Below, piece after piece: positions 23,507 through 35,499 of a DNA stretch of 52,500 nucleotides. A model generated the notes under the pieces. That model was not told the origin of the DNA. It was given only the letters and a program-made list of their open reading frames with translations, and did no database searches. Positions within the stretch are counted from its first letter, which is position 1. Each line of letters opens with the position of its first letter. The stretch lies in contig JAHBMJ010002799.1 of the NCBI GenBank assembly GCA_018398765.1, positions 1 through 52,500 of the forward strand, written 5' to 3'. The position numbers and the translations under genes are program-made. The stretch comes from Chromera velia (taxonomy: Eukaryota; Sar; Chromeraceae).

Positions 23507-23553
<47 letters not shown>

Positions 23554-24990
23554 GTTTGATTGTTTGTGTGTGTATGTGTGTGTGTGCGTGCTTGCGTGCT
23601 GAGCTGAGCGGATCGTTCTAGACACAGCGTGACTGTCTGCATGACTTCATTCAGGGCGTCTCTGTGGCCTGGGACGGGTCCGTTGCTCGTGTTCTCTCTG
23701 AAGGACCCGCGCCAGTGATGCCAGATGGCCAGGTCAGTCGATCGGTCTGTCAGCCACAGAGTGTGCATGCCTTGCTCTGGTGTCTGTCTGTCTACGTGTC
23801 TGTCGTTCTTGTGTATGGCGGCAATCAGAACGTGTCGCACATCTCACCCGATTTCTTTTTTCCCTTTAATAAAGAGGGAAACGCTGCCATGCCCTCCGCC
23901 GCTTCACGCTCCTTCCGTTTCTTCCGTTCTTTCGCTCTGTCGCTCTACCTTGTCGTCTTATTTTATCTCTCTTGGTTCTTCCTTCCTTCCACCACCGCTC
24001 CTCTTCTTCTTGCAAGCACCCTCTCGTCCCCCCAACCTGCAGCCCCCAACTTTCTTTCGTCCTTCGCTTCCTCTCTTCTTTCTTGCATGCAGATTTCCGG
24101 AGGAGGAGCAGGGAACGGACTTCTGCCGGTCCCGCAACCGCCCCCTCCACCCGGACCGGACCCGTCGATGCCTGCCCATCAAAGCAGCATGATGTTCCAG
24201 CACCACCAAGTACACAACCCGTCTTCGTATGCCCACCTTCACACACACACTCACTCACATCCGCATCAGCATCACCAGCCGACTCATGGGGGAGAGACAA
24301 TGCACTCTGCTCCTTTCCAGTCTCACCAAAGCTTACCCTCACACATGTATGCTCAGCAGGGTCAGACACCGGTTTCTTCTTCTTCCTACACTTCCTATGC
24401 TCATCAGCAAGTAGGTGAGGCTACTGCACGTTCCCCCTCTTCATCTGCGTCGTCTGCTTCTGCGTCTGCTGCTACAGAGGAAAAGAACCACGCAGCAGCA
24501 GCAGCTGCGGCAGTAGAGTCTGCCAGCAGCACAAGTTTGCAGTCAGAGTTGGCAGTCTTGCAGTCTCAGTGGCAAGCGGCAGGTGAGGTACCGCCTTCGT
24601 TTTTGTTCCTCATCCCGTCTCTCTTCCTTCGTTCCGGCCCGCCTTTCTTTCTGTCTCTCTGCCCCTCTGTGTCTCGCTCTTCTTACTTTCTCCCTCACCG
24701 GCAGCCTTGTGTCTCCAGTGCTCTTGCTTTGCACACCCACTGAACTCTCTCCCCGCCGCTGGCTTCTCCCTCTCCTTCCATCTATCCTCTAGCATCTTGC
24801 CGTCACCGCTGCCGCAGCTGCTGCTGCGAGGCGGTGGAGGAAGTCTTTTTCTTTTTCCTGCCAACTTGGACAGCCAGGCGGCTGGTTCGCTGGCAGACTG
24901 CCTGGTAGTATTTTTGTACGGGGTACCAGACAGCAGCCACCGTCAAAAACAACAAACCTTGTTCGCTCCTATCTGAACCTGGCTAGATGA
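20421..24990 (+). CDS. protein with two LOTUS (OST-HTH) domains, probable RNA-binding regulator
   Basis: Exons: 20421-21995, 22452-22556, 22859-23410, 23655-23732, 24093 to 24582 or 24587, and perhaps a last exon 24793-24990. All junctions to 24093 are in phase. The N-terminus MSGLAGLLTYDDSDSE leads into a Ser/Lys/Glu-rich region with KKKKNRWDDDDDDD, then an unrecognised ordered block at about residues 325-450 (LGCWAAAAEIPYACKG, PFEYVPGG). LOTUS-like domain 1 (about 508-575) spans LHELRVMLSGLDGATLED, NLGFDSFEECVRAMEG and IRVEVGAEG. LOTUS-like domain 2 (about 691-757) spans MAAELRAVAQRVHGASLETL, LIGFKKLSDLLEAVPG and VSVAWDG. Poly-Gln, poly-Pro and His-rich linkers lie between and after. LOTUS domains elsewhere bind RNA, G-quadruplexes or DEAD-box helicases in granules. 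That role is inferred here. The start uses the first ATG giving a typical N-terminus. The last exon boundary is uncertain. Confidence 0.72.
23450..23600 (+). repeat. (GT)n microsatellite
   Basis: About 150 bp of imperfect GT repeats in the LOTUS gene intron between 23410 and 23655. Confidence 0.95.
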
Positions 24991-26560
24991 CTTTTTTTTT
25001 GGCTGAAACCGTCCGGCAACCTCAGCTCGGGCAAGAGGAAACAAAGGCGGCAATTGGATATATTTCTTTTTCCCGCTCTCTCGTTGTGAAGGTACTTCAG
25101 CGGGAGAATGGAATTTTGCATTGGTTTGCGCATGCATCTATGGGTGTTTGCAGGGACTGATCCTTCAACTATGGCCGCGCTCACGCAGCGATACTGGCAG
25201 TATCAGGGGAGCACATGACCGTCGCCCGACCCGTCAGTGTCGGTCGATCGAGAAATCTGATTCTGGACTGGATTGGCTTCACGCGGTTTGTGACTGTGCC
25301 ACAGTCTCTGTGCCTAGCTCTGTGATAAACTCTGTGTTTGCCGAGCTCAGCGTAGAGTTAGGTACAGAAGATATGTGAAAAGTTTACACACCCTCTCGTC
25401 ACTTAGTCACATGCCTATGAGAAAAGCTAAAAAAAAATGCTGTTTAAAAGTCTAGGTATGATCTGTAAAGTTATTTTTATAATAAAGTTTGACCACAGAC
25501 TTTAAACTTTAAAACTTTTTTGGTTTTAAAACTTTGACTCGAGTCTTTGAGAACAAAAAGCTTGAACATATTGATTTGTTCTTTAGGATTGTTTAACTTT
25601 TTAAAACATTTTTAAATGTATGACAAAAAACTTTTAAAGTGTGTTTCAAAAGTTATATATTTTAGAGTCTACAGACTTAAACCAGACTTTAAACCTATAG
25701 CTTTAAACTTTATTTCACTTTAAAACTTTACAGATCACACCCAGTTAAAAGTTATATTTTAATACATTTTGACTAGCATTTGGAGTAATATTTTGACTAA
25801 CAATTGTAAACTAGATTAAAAATCTTACTGAAAACTTTGTTCAAGATAATATCATATAATGATTCATATTTTTATGTCACTAAGATATGATAGGATTTAT
25901 GTCTTGACTAAGTGATTTAGTCGTGCACGAGACTCGTGATGTCACTCATCATGCTGTCTTTATAACAAAATCTCTTTAATAGAAAATCTTATGCACATTG
26001 TTTGAATGTGACTTAGTAGTAGGAATCTAGCTTCGAATGTGAAGTATAATAAAAACATATAGTCAGGTAGGTTCATCACCGGTTGTTCTTATTACCAGAT
26101 CAATCATTCAATCACTCACTCAGGCAGTAATTAAATCGACTCAGGCTACTACTAGCTCAATGGTCAGTTTATCAGTCCACGCATTATGTGTTCAAGCAAC
26201 AAAACTCTGGACAAGTACTTTCCAAAGACTCCTCTCTTTTAGGCGTACCCTCCTCTCAGAATCTTACTAGTTTCTTTTTGACTGACACTGAGTATTCTTT
26301 TTCCTTCTCCCTCTGATTGCATACTTTCAAGCGTGTCTTTGTCTTCCTCACCCTTTTTTTCCCGTCATACATTCCTTTCACATCTATCGGCAAAGTCATT
26401 CTTCTCTGTCCGTTCAGCAATCTTTCTTTGTCCCTTTGTTTCTAGGTTTTTTCCTTTTCTGTCTGTCTTTTTGTCTATCTCTCTGTCTGTCTGCCTGCCT
26501 GCCTCTCTCTCTGATGTCTGCTTTCTTATCTGTCCGTCTTTCTTTCAGCCTTCTCACTCA

Positions 26561-26594
<34 letters not shown>

Positions 26595-27166
26595 ACTTCT
26601 TTCTGTTTTTCTTGGTGTTGACGTTTCCTTCAAGTTCCTTCTTGCGTTCCCTCCCCCCTTTTCTATGTTTTCTTTTCTTGTCCATTCGTTTGTCTGTCTG
26701 TCTGTCTACCGTTTCTTTCGAATCGAGCGGTCATTCGTTCGCGCTTTGGGACAGTCTTTATTTTCTCTGCTCCTTCTGGCCTCCGTTCCTAGTTTTCTTC
26801 TGTCTTTGACGAATGCTTCCACTCTTTCACCACATGCTTCTCCCATTGATTCATGCATTCCTGCTTGACCGCTCTTAAGCAAGTCTGCATATAAGCGCCT
26901 TAGCGAAAACAAGAAAAAAAAAAAAAGAGCGGCATACTTCTACTCTTCCAGCCCCCCTGCTCTGATCGAAGTCTGCGGCGGAGTTGCCATGCACGAGCTT
27001 GAGAAGGTTGGAGAGACACAACAAAGCATAGAAGAAGACAGACAAGAATCTTTAAACCAAGGTCATTGTGTTCAGTACGAGTGCATGCGCAACAAATCAG
27101 AGGAGCCCGACCGAGCACGACAATTAAACAAGCGAAGAAAGAAACAATTCACTTTCATTCACCCTG
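24991..27166. other. intergenic spacer: AT-rich block then pyrimidine-rich block
   Basis: From about 25375 to 26060 the DNA is AT-rich with many AAACTTT and AAAGTTT motifs in both orientations, and two short palindromes near 25902-25945 (GACTAA with TTTAGTC; CACGAG-A-CTCGTG). From 26280 to 26830 it is pyrimidine-rich (CT run at 26561-26593, TGTC and CTGC units). No coding region is supported. The AT-rich part resembles decayed transposon DNA but I cannot assign it. Confidence 0.45.
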
Positions 27167-30100
27167 TCAAATTTGTCTGTCAAGTGAATGTGCACCCCGC
27201 TCCACTGCGGCATCATCAAGACCCGACAGAATAACCCTAAGGACGTCTTTCCGAATCGGTTTATGCAACACCCGTACTGCCCCTGCCCGAATGAAATTTG
27301 CTTCTGTCTCTGCCGAGGTTTCACCTGTGCACCCGATGAATAGCGGACACCGCTTTTTGGTCTTGTTGCCCTTCATTGATGGATTGTCTCGATTTTGATC
27401 TATGACTTTTCCTGCCTTCTCTTTCTTCTCCTCCTCCTCCTTTGTTGCCCATTCCTCTGTCTTTGTCTGCTGAGTAAAGAATTCCCGGATTTGCGTGATT
27501 GCCTCTGGGCCGAATATGCCGCCCATGTTGTTGTCCACCAGGAGGAGACGAAAGGAGAATTTGGAAGGTTGCTGAGTAACAACCTGAACTGCCTCTTCCC
27601 CGCTCGTCACGGTCATCACCGTGTACCCTAGTTGGGTGATGACCATTTTCGCTGCAGAAGGCAGAAAGAACACACACAAAGCAGAATATAGTCAGCAGTT
27701 CTTTCCCAGAATATATCCTCAGAAAAACGTTTTTCGGGATCTGGCAAGCACATCCATTATCAGGCAATTTGAAGACTTGCAAGCACAGACACAAACAGTT
27801 TCCACATGTTTTGGGGGCAACGAACCTGCAGTGAGACAGAAGAAGTCATCGTCGACGACGAGAACGTCCACCAACTTCTCCTCTTCACTCGGCTTGTCCT
27901 TTTCAACCATTTTTGCCTTCTCGGCCTCGCTGCCTCCATTTTGCTGTCGGGGGACCAAACAAGACGGAGGTGTGCTTTCTCGGCGAATATCGCCCAAGGG
28001 AGGGGGGATTGCTGTCCCCCATTCATCGCCTCTATGTTCCCTTGTGTGTGTTTTGTACAAAACGGAAGCTTCCCCTTTCCCCTTTTCCCAATCTTCTTCT
28101 GCCTCTTCTTCTTCTGCTTCTTCTTCTCCTTTTTCTTCTTCGTAATCTTCTTCTTTCTCCCCCTCCCAACTCACTGAATGTTTCTCGTGTCCCTGAGATG
28201 ATCTTTCCTTCTCTTCATCTCTTTTCTCTTCCCTTTTCCCTTCTTTCTCTTTGCTGATTTGGTCTTCCTGTCTCATTTTGTTCTCTTGATCAGAAAATTC
28301 CTCATTGGCAGGCAGCGCTTCTTCCACACTCTCTGTGTCAGAAAGAGAATGTCCAATTTTTGTGGACGCAGGAAGGAGAGGGACGAAAATCTCAAAACAG
28401 AAAAGAGACCCCAGTCCCAAACCGTCGCTTTGAGCCCAAATTCTCCCACCCCCATGAGCCTCAACAAAGCTTTTCGAAATCAAAAGCCCCAAACCCGTCC
28501 CTTTCCCATTCTGCAGTTCGCCTGCTCTGATCTGACTGTACGGCTTAAACAACTTTGAAATCTCTTCAGGTGTCATGCCTGGGCCCGTATCCTTTACAGA
28601 CACCCGAAGGACCACAAACCTTTCCAGGGACAGCTGTCGGCTCTCTCTCTTTCCCTTGTCCTCTTGTGCATCTCCAAAGAATGAGGAACCCGTTGCCCCC
28701 TCACCTTGACGGGCCCCTGGAGAAGACAGAGATATGCAGGCATCAACCCACTGAGCCCATCCCGACCGAGGCCCCTCTTGGAAAGAAGAAGGAGGAGAAG
28801 TAGTAGTAGATGGAGAAAGCAACGAGAAACGGGACATCGGGGAAGAACAGGGAGAAGCTGAAGAAGGGAGAGAACTGAAAGACAACCTCTTCTCTGCACA
28901 CGCAATGTCATTCTTCCTGTCGCCTCTATATAGGTTTCTGTGCATATTCGATGCTTCCCGAATTCTTTCTTCTTCAAATCTCTCTCGGTCCTTCTCTGTG
29001 CCTCTCCGTACATGAATGCAGAAACAAACCGTCCCCGTTTTCGTGAAGTTTCTCGAATTCCCAAGAAAGTTTTCTATCACCTGATTGAGTCTCCCAAAGT
29101 CCGCCACCCCCCACTGATAAGAGTCGAGGAACCCCGACGTTTCCGGGTCTGCCTCCACCCACTCCCCCTCAAACGTTACTTTCTCCTTTTCTTTCGCCTC
29201 ACTGCCCTCTCTAACCGGCAGAGTGAGGGTCTCTGTAGAATCGCGACTTCCTCTATCTTTCTCTTTCTCTCTGTCGAACAACTCTGCGCCCTTCTGCGCC
29301 TCTGCGACGATCTCACGTCCCCATTCTCTCAAGTCTCTCCCCTGCAGGCAAACACGCGTGTATCCCATCTCATGCTCAGGTAGGCTTTCTTGATTTCACA
29401 CGCATAGCTCCGTGTTCACTGAAGTACGCGCGGAATTGGATACGATGTACTGTCGATAATGCGGTCCTCAGATTTTACTGTGCAGAAAGCTATAAGAAAA
29501 AACCGGGCATGCAGTCGCCAATTTTTCTTCCAAACAAAAAACGAAAATTGAAGAAAAAACACTGCTCACGCCAAAGTTTGAAAACCTAAGGGAACTCGAA
29601 AAAGATTCGTTGGGCACAAAGAACGAAAAGTGCATGCACAATCAGGTTGTTTCGTTTCACTGCGTGTCCTAACGAGAACGGAAAAGAGAGAGAGGGAGAA
29701 AAAAAAATCTGACGCACGCACACACCCTGAAGGAGTAGGTCAGATGGCCGAGCTCAAGTTTCTGTAGTTGGAGAACATCGTCGCACACGGTTTGCATCTT
29801 TGTCAGTTTGGTCATCATCATCAAATTCAATCCCTCCATGCGGTGCAGCTCTTCCAGGAAAGGGGCTTCAATCGGACGTTCGTCTGGTAACGCCCTCTCT
29901 CCCCCTTGTCCTAGGCCTTGGTCGTGATTCCAGACCCTCGCTGCCTCCATCCTCTTGTCTCGCAAAGTTTTGTTCTTTCCCCCCCTGTGTTTTCGTTTGG
30001 AAGCAGAGACGGAAATCATGTGTCTGAGGGTGTCTTGAAAGGAACCCACGAGGAGCATCAGCGCAGAGAGTGGGTTCCTCGTCTCGTGCATGATGTAGGA

Positions 30101-30282
30101 GATGAAACGCTTCAGGTCACCCTCGGCAGCGGCGCGTCGTTGCGCCTCTTGGTATGCAGCCTCGAGGGTGTCCTGCAGCAGTGTGGTTGGGTCAGCAACG
30201 GGCAGGCAGGCAGGCAGGTAGATAAAAATGTTCTTCTTGGACATGGATCTTGTGTATTGTGCCATTTCTTTCAATCCTTTGG

Positions 30283-30372
<90 letters not shown>

Positions 30373-32341
30373 GGTGTGATCACATGAATGTTCCGGGGGG
30401 TGAGATGAGACAGAGACAAAAAAGGGAAGTTGAGTTGATTCAGAGCTTGGGATCCTTTGCTTCTCTCTTTTTTTTTTTTCATGGTGCATTAACTTGTCGG
30501 TTGAGCAGCAGTGCAGCGAACGAAGAACTGAATTTGGTCCAAATCATCATCTTTATCTCCAACCGTGCGCTTGCGAATTCGCCCATGCCTCAGTCATTCA
30601 CAATGTGTGACAACAATTGTCACTGACTTGTCACGTCTTCACTTTTCTGCGTTTGACCTCAACAGTACCACATCAGTAGATGAAGAACAAGAAAAGAATT
30701 GAAGGTAAAGAGGATAATTTCATTCTTTTCCGTTGATCAGATAAGTGATTGAATAAGGAGACAGCTGGGGTCCATGATCATACCTGGGCGAGGAGTCGGA
30801 GGAGCCAGGCCACGGCGACGTACGAGAAGGCACAGGTGAGCAACAGAGAGGTTGTTTCTGTCCCGCACTTATACGAAGTGCAGGCTAGCCAAAAGGCGGT
30901 GTCCGAGAGATTCAGAATCCAAAAGTTGAGGTCGGAAAAGTACATGACTACGAAAAACATTTTCTTCCAACAAGCTGCAATCACAAGAGAAAGAGAGAGA
31001 AAGAGAAAGGGAGAGAGCTAGGGAGATTTCTTTCTGTCCAGATAATTCAAATGTCTATTCGTTCATTCATTGTTCCTGGGTGTTTGTGGACGAAGGAGGA
31101 GGGACAGGCGAGGGAATGGACAAACAAGTGCATGCAGCGAAAACACATACACACATGAACTATATAGACGGACTCTCACTGCATGACAGAATGCGACCCT
31201 GACAGAATACCAAGATCGATCGAGACTGCCTCGTTATCATGTGTGTCCAAAGATTTTTCGTGCTTCTGCAGGGAAGGACACAATTCCAGCCTCCCAAAGT
31301 CTCTCAGAGTCGATCACTCAAATGACGCATTCATTGCATGGGTTGATCAGAGCACCTTTTCGGGTCGATATCAATAGTACGTGTACATACGGTGAAAGCT
31401 TGCACAGGCAAAGTCTCTCAGGCAGACCTGTCGTTCCGATGAGAATGAGATCTGCCTCTTGCATCCCTGTCGACATGAGAAGTGCCGTCAAATGAAAGGC
31501 AGGGGCACCGACGAGCATTGCCCCGAAGCAGATTCTTTCTCCTCTCCTGAGCTTTTCGCTGTTGTCTGTTTGTCTTCGTGCAAGAATTCCAGAGACACAG
31601 AGAATCATGCAGAACTGGTAGCACACCATCGGCATGACGAAGTACAGATTCTTCAGAATCCCAAAAACTCCCATGAGGGACAGGACAATGGCAATCGGCA
31701 GGTAGATCGGCAGGAGCCAGCTCGGCATGATGTTTCGCTGCATGGACAGACCGCCGGATGGACGGGTGGATGGACGGTTGGGTGGAGAAACGGGTTCGCC
31801 CATGGGTTACTCTGATAATATGGTACTGCATGGTCTCTGTTACTTTCCGCGCATCTACTTCTTTTCATAAACGGACGGACTCTTGAGGAATGAAATTCTC
31901 GATGTAGAGAAGAGAGAGAGAGAGAGAGAGGCAAAACAAAACAAAACAAAACAGAGAAAGAGATAAGCTGGCTGGCTGGCTGGCTGCCTCCCCGAATGAG
32001 TGAACAAACGGACGAATGAATAAACGAATGGCAGAGTGACTGTTCCACTGCATGACCGAGGGACTGAGTGACCGACTGACTCATTAAATGACTGACCTGG
32101 TTCGCCAGAGCCACCTGACGAAATAGGGGCTCCGGGCTGCAATGAATGCATTGATACGGCAGGCAATCAGTATCAGCACGAGTGAGAAACCTTTCTTTAC
32201 GCTAGTCGCTGTGATTGCAGCGATTGCAGTGGAGAAGAGGGAAAGGCAAGGGGGAAACAATCAGAGGCCACAGAAGTGCGCATTTCATGTTAACATCCAT
32301 GCAATGTCTCTGGCTCACGTTTCCCTCGTCCTCCTCCACAT
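27167..32341 (-). CDS. membrane-bound hybrid histidine kinase with C-terminal receiver
   Basis: Two-component sensor kinase. Exons on the minus strand: 32341-32319, 32136-32097, 31737-31428, 30974-30784, 30172-29726, 29341-27826, 27651-27167 (TGA), 3012 nt, about 1003 residues, in phase. Several hydrophobic segments fill residues 25-188 (for example MPSWLLPIYLPIAIVLSLMG), a membrane sensor of unknown ligand. HisKA has the H box KRFISYIMHETRNPL with His about 217. The HATPase has an N box (RLNQVIENFLGNSRNF), G1 (KDTGPGM), F box (LFKPYSQ) and G2 (GKGTGLGLLISK). A long Glu/Lys-rich linker follows. The receiver has LVVDDDFF, the phospho-acceptor Asp about 882 in LLLVDNNM, Thr in GCTGETS and Lys in VLHKPIRKD. 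All catalytic features are present, so autophosphorylation and intramolecular relay are likely. The first two tiny exons are the least certain. No partner histidine phosphotransferase is in the window. Confidence 0.88.
30287..30376. repeat. compound (CT)n(GT)n(GA)n microsatellite
   Basis: Three pure dinucleotide blocks in sequence. The CT and GA arms are reverse complements, with the GT block as loop. It lies in the kinase intron between 30784 and 30172. Confidence 0.95.
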
Positions 32342-32784
32342 GTTTGGAACCTCTTGGTATACTGCAAGGATTCAAAGAGCGCTTTCGGGGTCGACACGTG
32401 CACGTCCAAAAGATTTCTGAGGAAACGAGCAAGCGGTAAGGATGTTACATGGAAATCCCTGTCAACATTTTGTCTTGTATTACATCACGACCGCAAAGTT
32501 ATGAGAACTTCAAGGTGGCCGTGCTTCACACTGCTAGCGCCTTGTTCTCATGCAAGGGAGCTTCAGAGCATCGGTCTATCGAGGTATTAATGTATATGCA
32601 GAATCTGTTCTGCAATTTACCATCATTGAACCATGCAGGATCGAGAATTATATATTAATATATTCCTAATTGCATGCATGCAGTTGTATATATATAGGCC
32701 CCATGGATGCAATTAACCTGCATGCATGCTTTGCATGCATGCATGTATACTTCACGCGTGCATGAATATCATATACTCTATACT
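32342..32784. other. spacer between kinase start and LINE
   Basis: Short region upstream of the kinase gene. Its right part is AT-rich with TGCATGCATG runs. It may contain the kinase promoter, and nothing specific can be supported. Confidence 0.4.
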
Positions 32785-33186
32785 GGGTCTCGGCAGGCAA
32801 GCGGCTGCCCCGGAGGGAAACGGGGGCGCTCTGTAGTATCGGGACCGAGCACTGGGAGGAAACAGAGGTGTAGTGTGGGGGAGGGTGATGAATGTTGGCT
32901 GAGAGAAAACGATCATTATCTCGCTGGGGGGGTACGAGAGGTAGGCACAACTGTGAGTTCCCCCCCTGTGACTTATTTTTCGGATGCTCCCAGACACCCT
33001 AGTCGAAGCAGGAGTCTGACCCCCCGACTGTCCACATGGTTGCCTGCTGAAGCCTCAACTGGGCCCCAGTCTGGTGGCACTGCACAGGTTTGCCCAGAAG
33101 GGACTGCTTTGAGTGGTTAGACTCCTGATGCCTTTAGGGGGGAATGTAATAGTGAACTGACCGCTGGTAGTAGTGGGTGCCCCTCC

Positions 33187-34900
33187 GTGACTGGGGCCAG
33201 CGAGGACCCGACCCCTGACTTTCTCTTACCCCCACTGAGATCTGATGGTAGCCTAGTAACGACGTTGATTGCAGGCCTGGCAATGGGCACAGCCATCGGA
33301 GGGTATCGAACGGAGCGGGAAAGCCCCCCTGGGCTACCCCAGATGATGACAGCCACCCTCCATCTGACGGTCAGTGAGGCTTGTGAACCCTTAGCAGACC
33401 CCCAGGGAGGTTTTCTGAAAGACTCGGCAGGCGGACCATCGGGGTATGGACTCTCTGTGTCTTGTTCTGAATTGTTTGATGGCTTCTCTGTGTTCGATAG
33501 TTGGATGCTGGCCATACTGTGTGTGAATGTCTGTGGACTGTCCGACCGCTTGCAGTGTCCCCGCTTCCGGGATCTCTTGGACTGCACGGACATCCTCGTA
33601 TGTACAAAGATACGCATGCTGTCAGAAGAACTCCACTTGGACACGCATTGGTGCCTGAATTTCCCGCACTACCATGAAACAGTAGATAATCCCACTAGGT
33701 TTACGGGGGGGGTAGCCTTTTTTGTGAATAAACAATTGTGCCCAGAGGTCCCAAGAAGCAATGCAATCGGCCCTTCTTGCGCCTCAATCAGGTTTCCAGC
33801 ACCTGCTGAGCTTATCCAGATCCCCGCAAATCCCCTTTGTGACAAAGCCCCTATAACCGAGGCCCGGATGTTTACAATTGTGGGTGCTTACTTTCCCACC
33901 TTCTCTGCACAGCATTACGCGGGTGTCTCCTCAGACGCCCTCTAGGATGGGATCCAAAGGGTCTTAATGTCCTCGTAAGCTGACTTCAGAGTCTTGTGTG
34001 GGGACTTCAATGCACACACGGCCAACCTTTATACCAAAGTCCCCCTCCCGTCATTATCAGACAACGCCCCGATGCCTCATGCCTTTGACCACATAGCCCT
34101 AGCTAGTAGAGAGCAGCGTTCGGGTCCCTCTCTCTATATCCAGATCCAAAGGGACAGTAGAGATCGCAGGAGGCCGGACCCACAGGGGAAAACCCTTATT
34201 GACAGGGTATCAGAGTGTGAACTGACCATATTGAATGGGGTAAGACTCATCCCTGCTGTTCAACCCCCCCTCCCATTGTGCCTGCCCCCCAACCCTCCTG
34301 CTATTGATGGTACTCCGATCTTAGGACAGAGCTGTGAGCACCCGTCTATGACTCAGAGATCACCCAAAGAGAGCCGTGAGGACCCTCTCCTAGGGTCGGC
34401 CCTGTGGGACCCTTGTCCGTCGTCTGCCGAGCATACGTATTTCCGAGAAGCTGGGGTTTCGGTTGTAGACTACATGTTCGTCAGTACAAACCTTCTCCCA
34501 CTCCTTTGCTCCTTCTCCATCAGAAGGGACAGGGAGATAGTGCCGGATCACACTCTTCTCTGCGCGGGGTTTAGGCAAACTCAGGTTACATGGCACAATG
34601 AATGCCCAGTTGTAGAACCTAGGCATCCAGGCCCCCCCCAGGGGTCGGACGAGTATGGTCTAACCCACGCTGTCCACAGCATGAGCAACGAGTCCCACTT
34701 GCCTCCTGGGCCCCCGCCTACCCTGCCTGAGGGGTGGGAATTCGCCTCCTGCCTTCGTGGCAGCTGGCCAAGGCCCGGTGCCCACTGCTCTGTCCCAACT
34801 TTCGACTCACCAGGATTTACTGATGCGTCGAACAAGCTGTGCGCCTACCTAAATACCCGTAAATCTCCCTGGATGGGCCTAGATATAGGTGCAGTGCAGC
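33187..34900 (+). pseudogene. LINE endonuclease region, inactivated
   Basis: Endonuclease/exonuclease/phosphatase-fold signature in a single reading frame: CVNVCGLSDR, GGVAFFVNK, GDFNAHT, VVDYMFVS and VPDHTLL. The expected catalytic Glu after the second strand appears to be Lys (ILVCTKIRM). Two stops interrupt the frame: TAG at 33943 and TAA at 33976, just before GDFNAHT. It would nick the target DNA in an active element. Confidence 0.85.
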
Positions 34901-35499
34901 CCTCCCCCGTACCCGCTGGCATGGAGCAGGGGGATACGATTGATTCCATTTTCTCCGGATGGTTTCAGGCAGTGTGTGGTGAGGCAGGTGGCCGTCCCCC
35001 CTCGGTTGCTCCCTGCCCTCCTCCTTTGAACTCTGAGAGCCCGTCACCACCTCCCAGATGTGTTGCTTCACCTAACGATGGACAAAAAAGGGTATCTGCG
35101 GGGGCGACTTGGAGGGCAGGAAGAAGGTCCAATGTGCCCCGGAATAGGCCCCCGATTCTCCGACCACTCCGATTAGAGGTGCGGTGGTGGGTAACTGAAG
35201 TGAGGAAACAAAAGGCGTTGTTGTTGGCTCCCGGACGACTTCCTGTAGGGTCCAGCCGACCGTTACACCTTATCATTACAGAGACCTACAAAAAGTATAG
35301 GGAGGCTAAAAAAGCATACAACCGAGCCTTATCAGCTTATGTAAAGTCGGAGGCAGTAGAGCGGGAAAGAGTGCTGCAAGTGGAACTGCAGAAAAGTCTA
35401 CATAGAATCTATGAACTACTCAGAGACCTCCGTAAACGCACAGCAGCAAGGTTGATGCCCTCTTATGCCGACGATGGTACGTCAGCTGCCCCCACAACA

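Noticed and set aside
25375-26060. AT-rich block as a complete transposon
   Set aside because: AAACTTT motifs and short palindromes recur, but I could not find matching terminal repeats or a target duplication.
27621-28257. Plus-strand Ser/Phe-rich frames opposite the kinase
   Set aside because: They mirror the Glu/Lys-rich linker of the histidine kinase on the minus strand.
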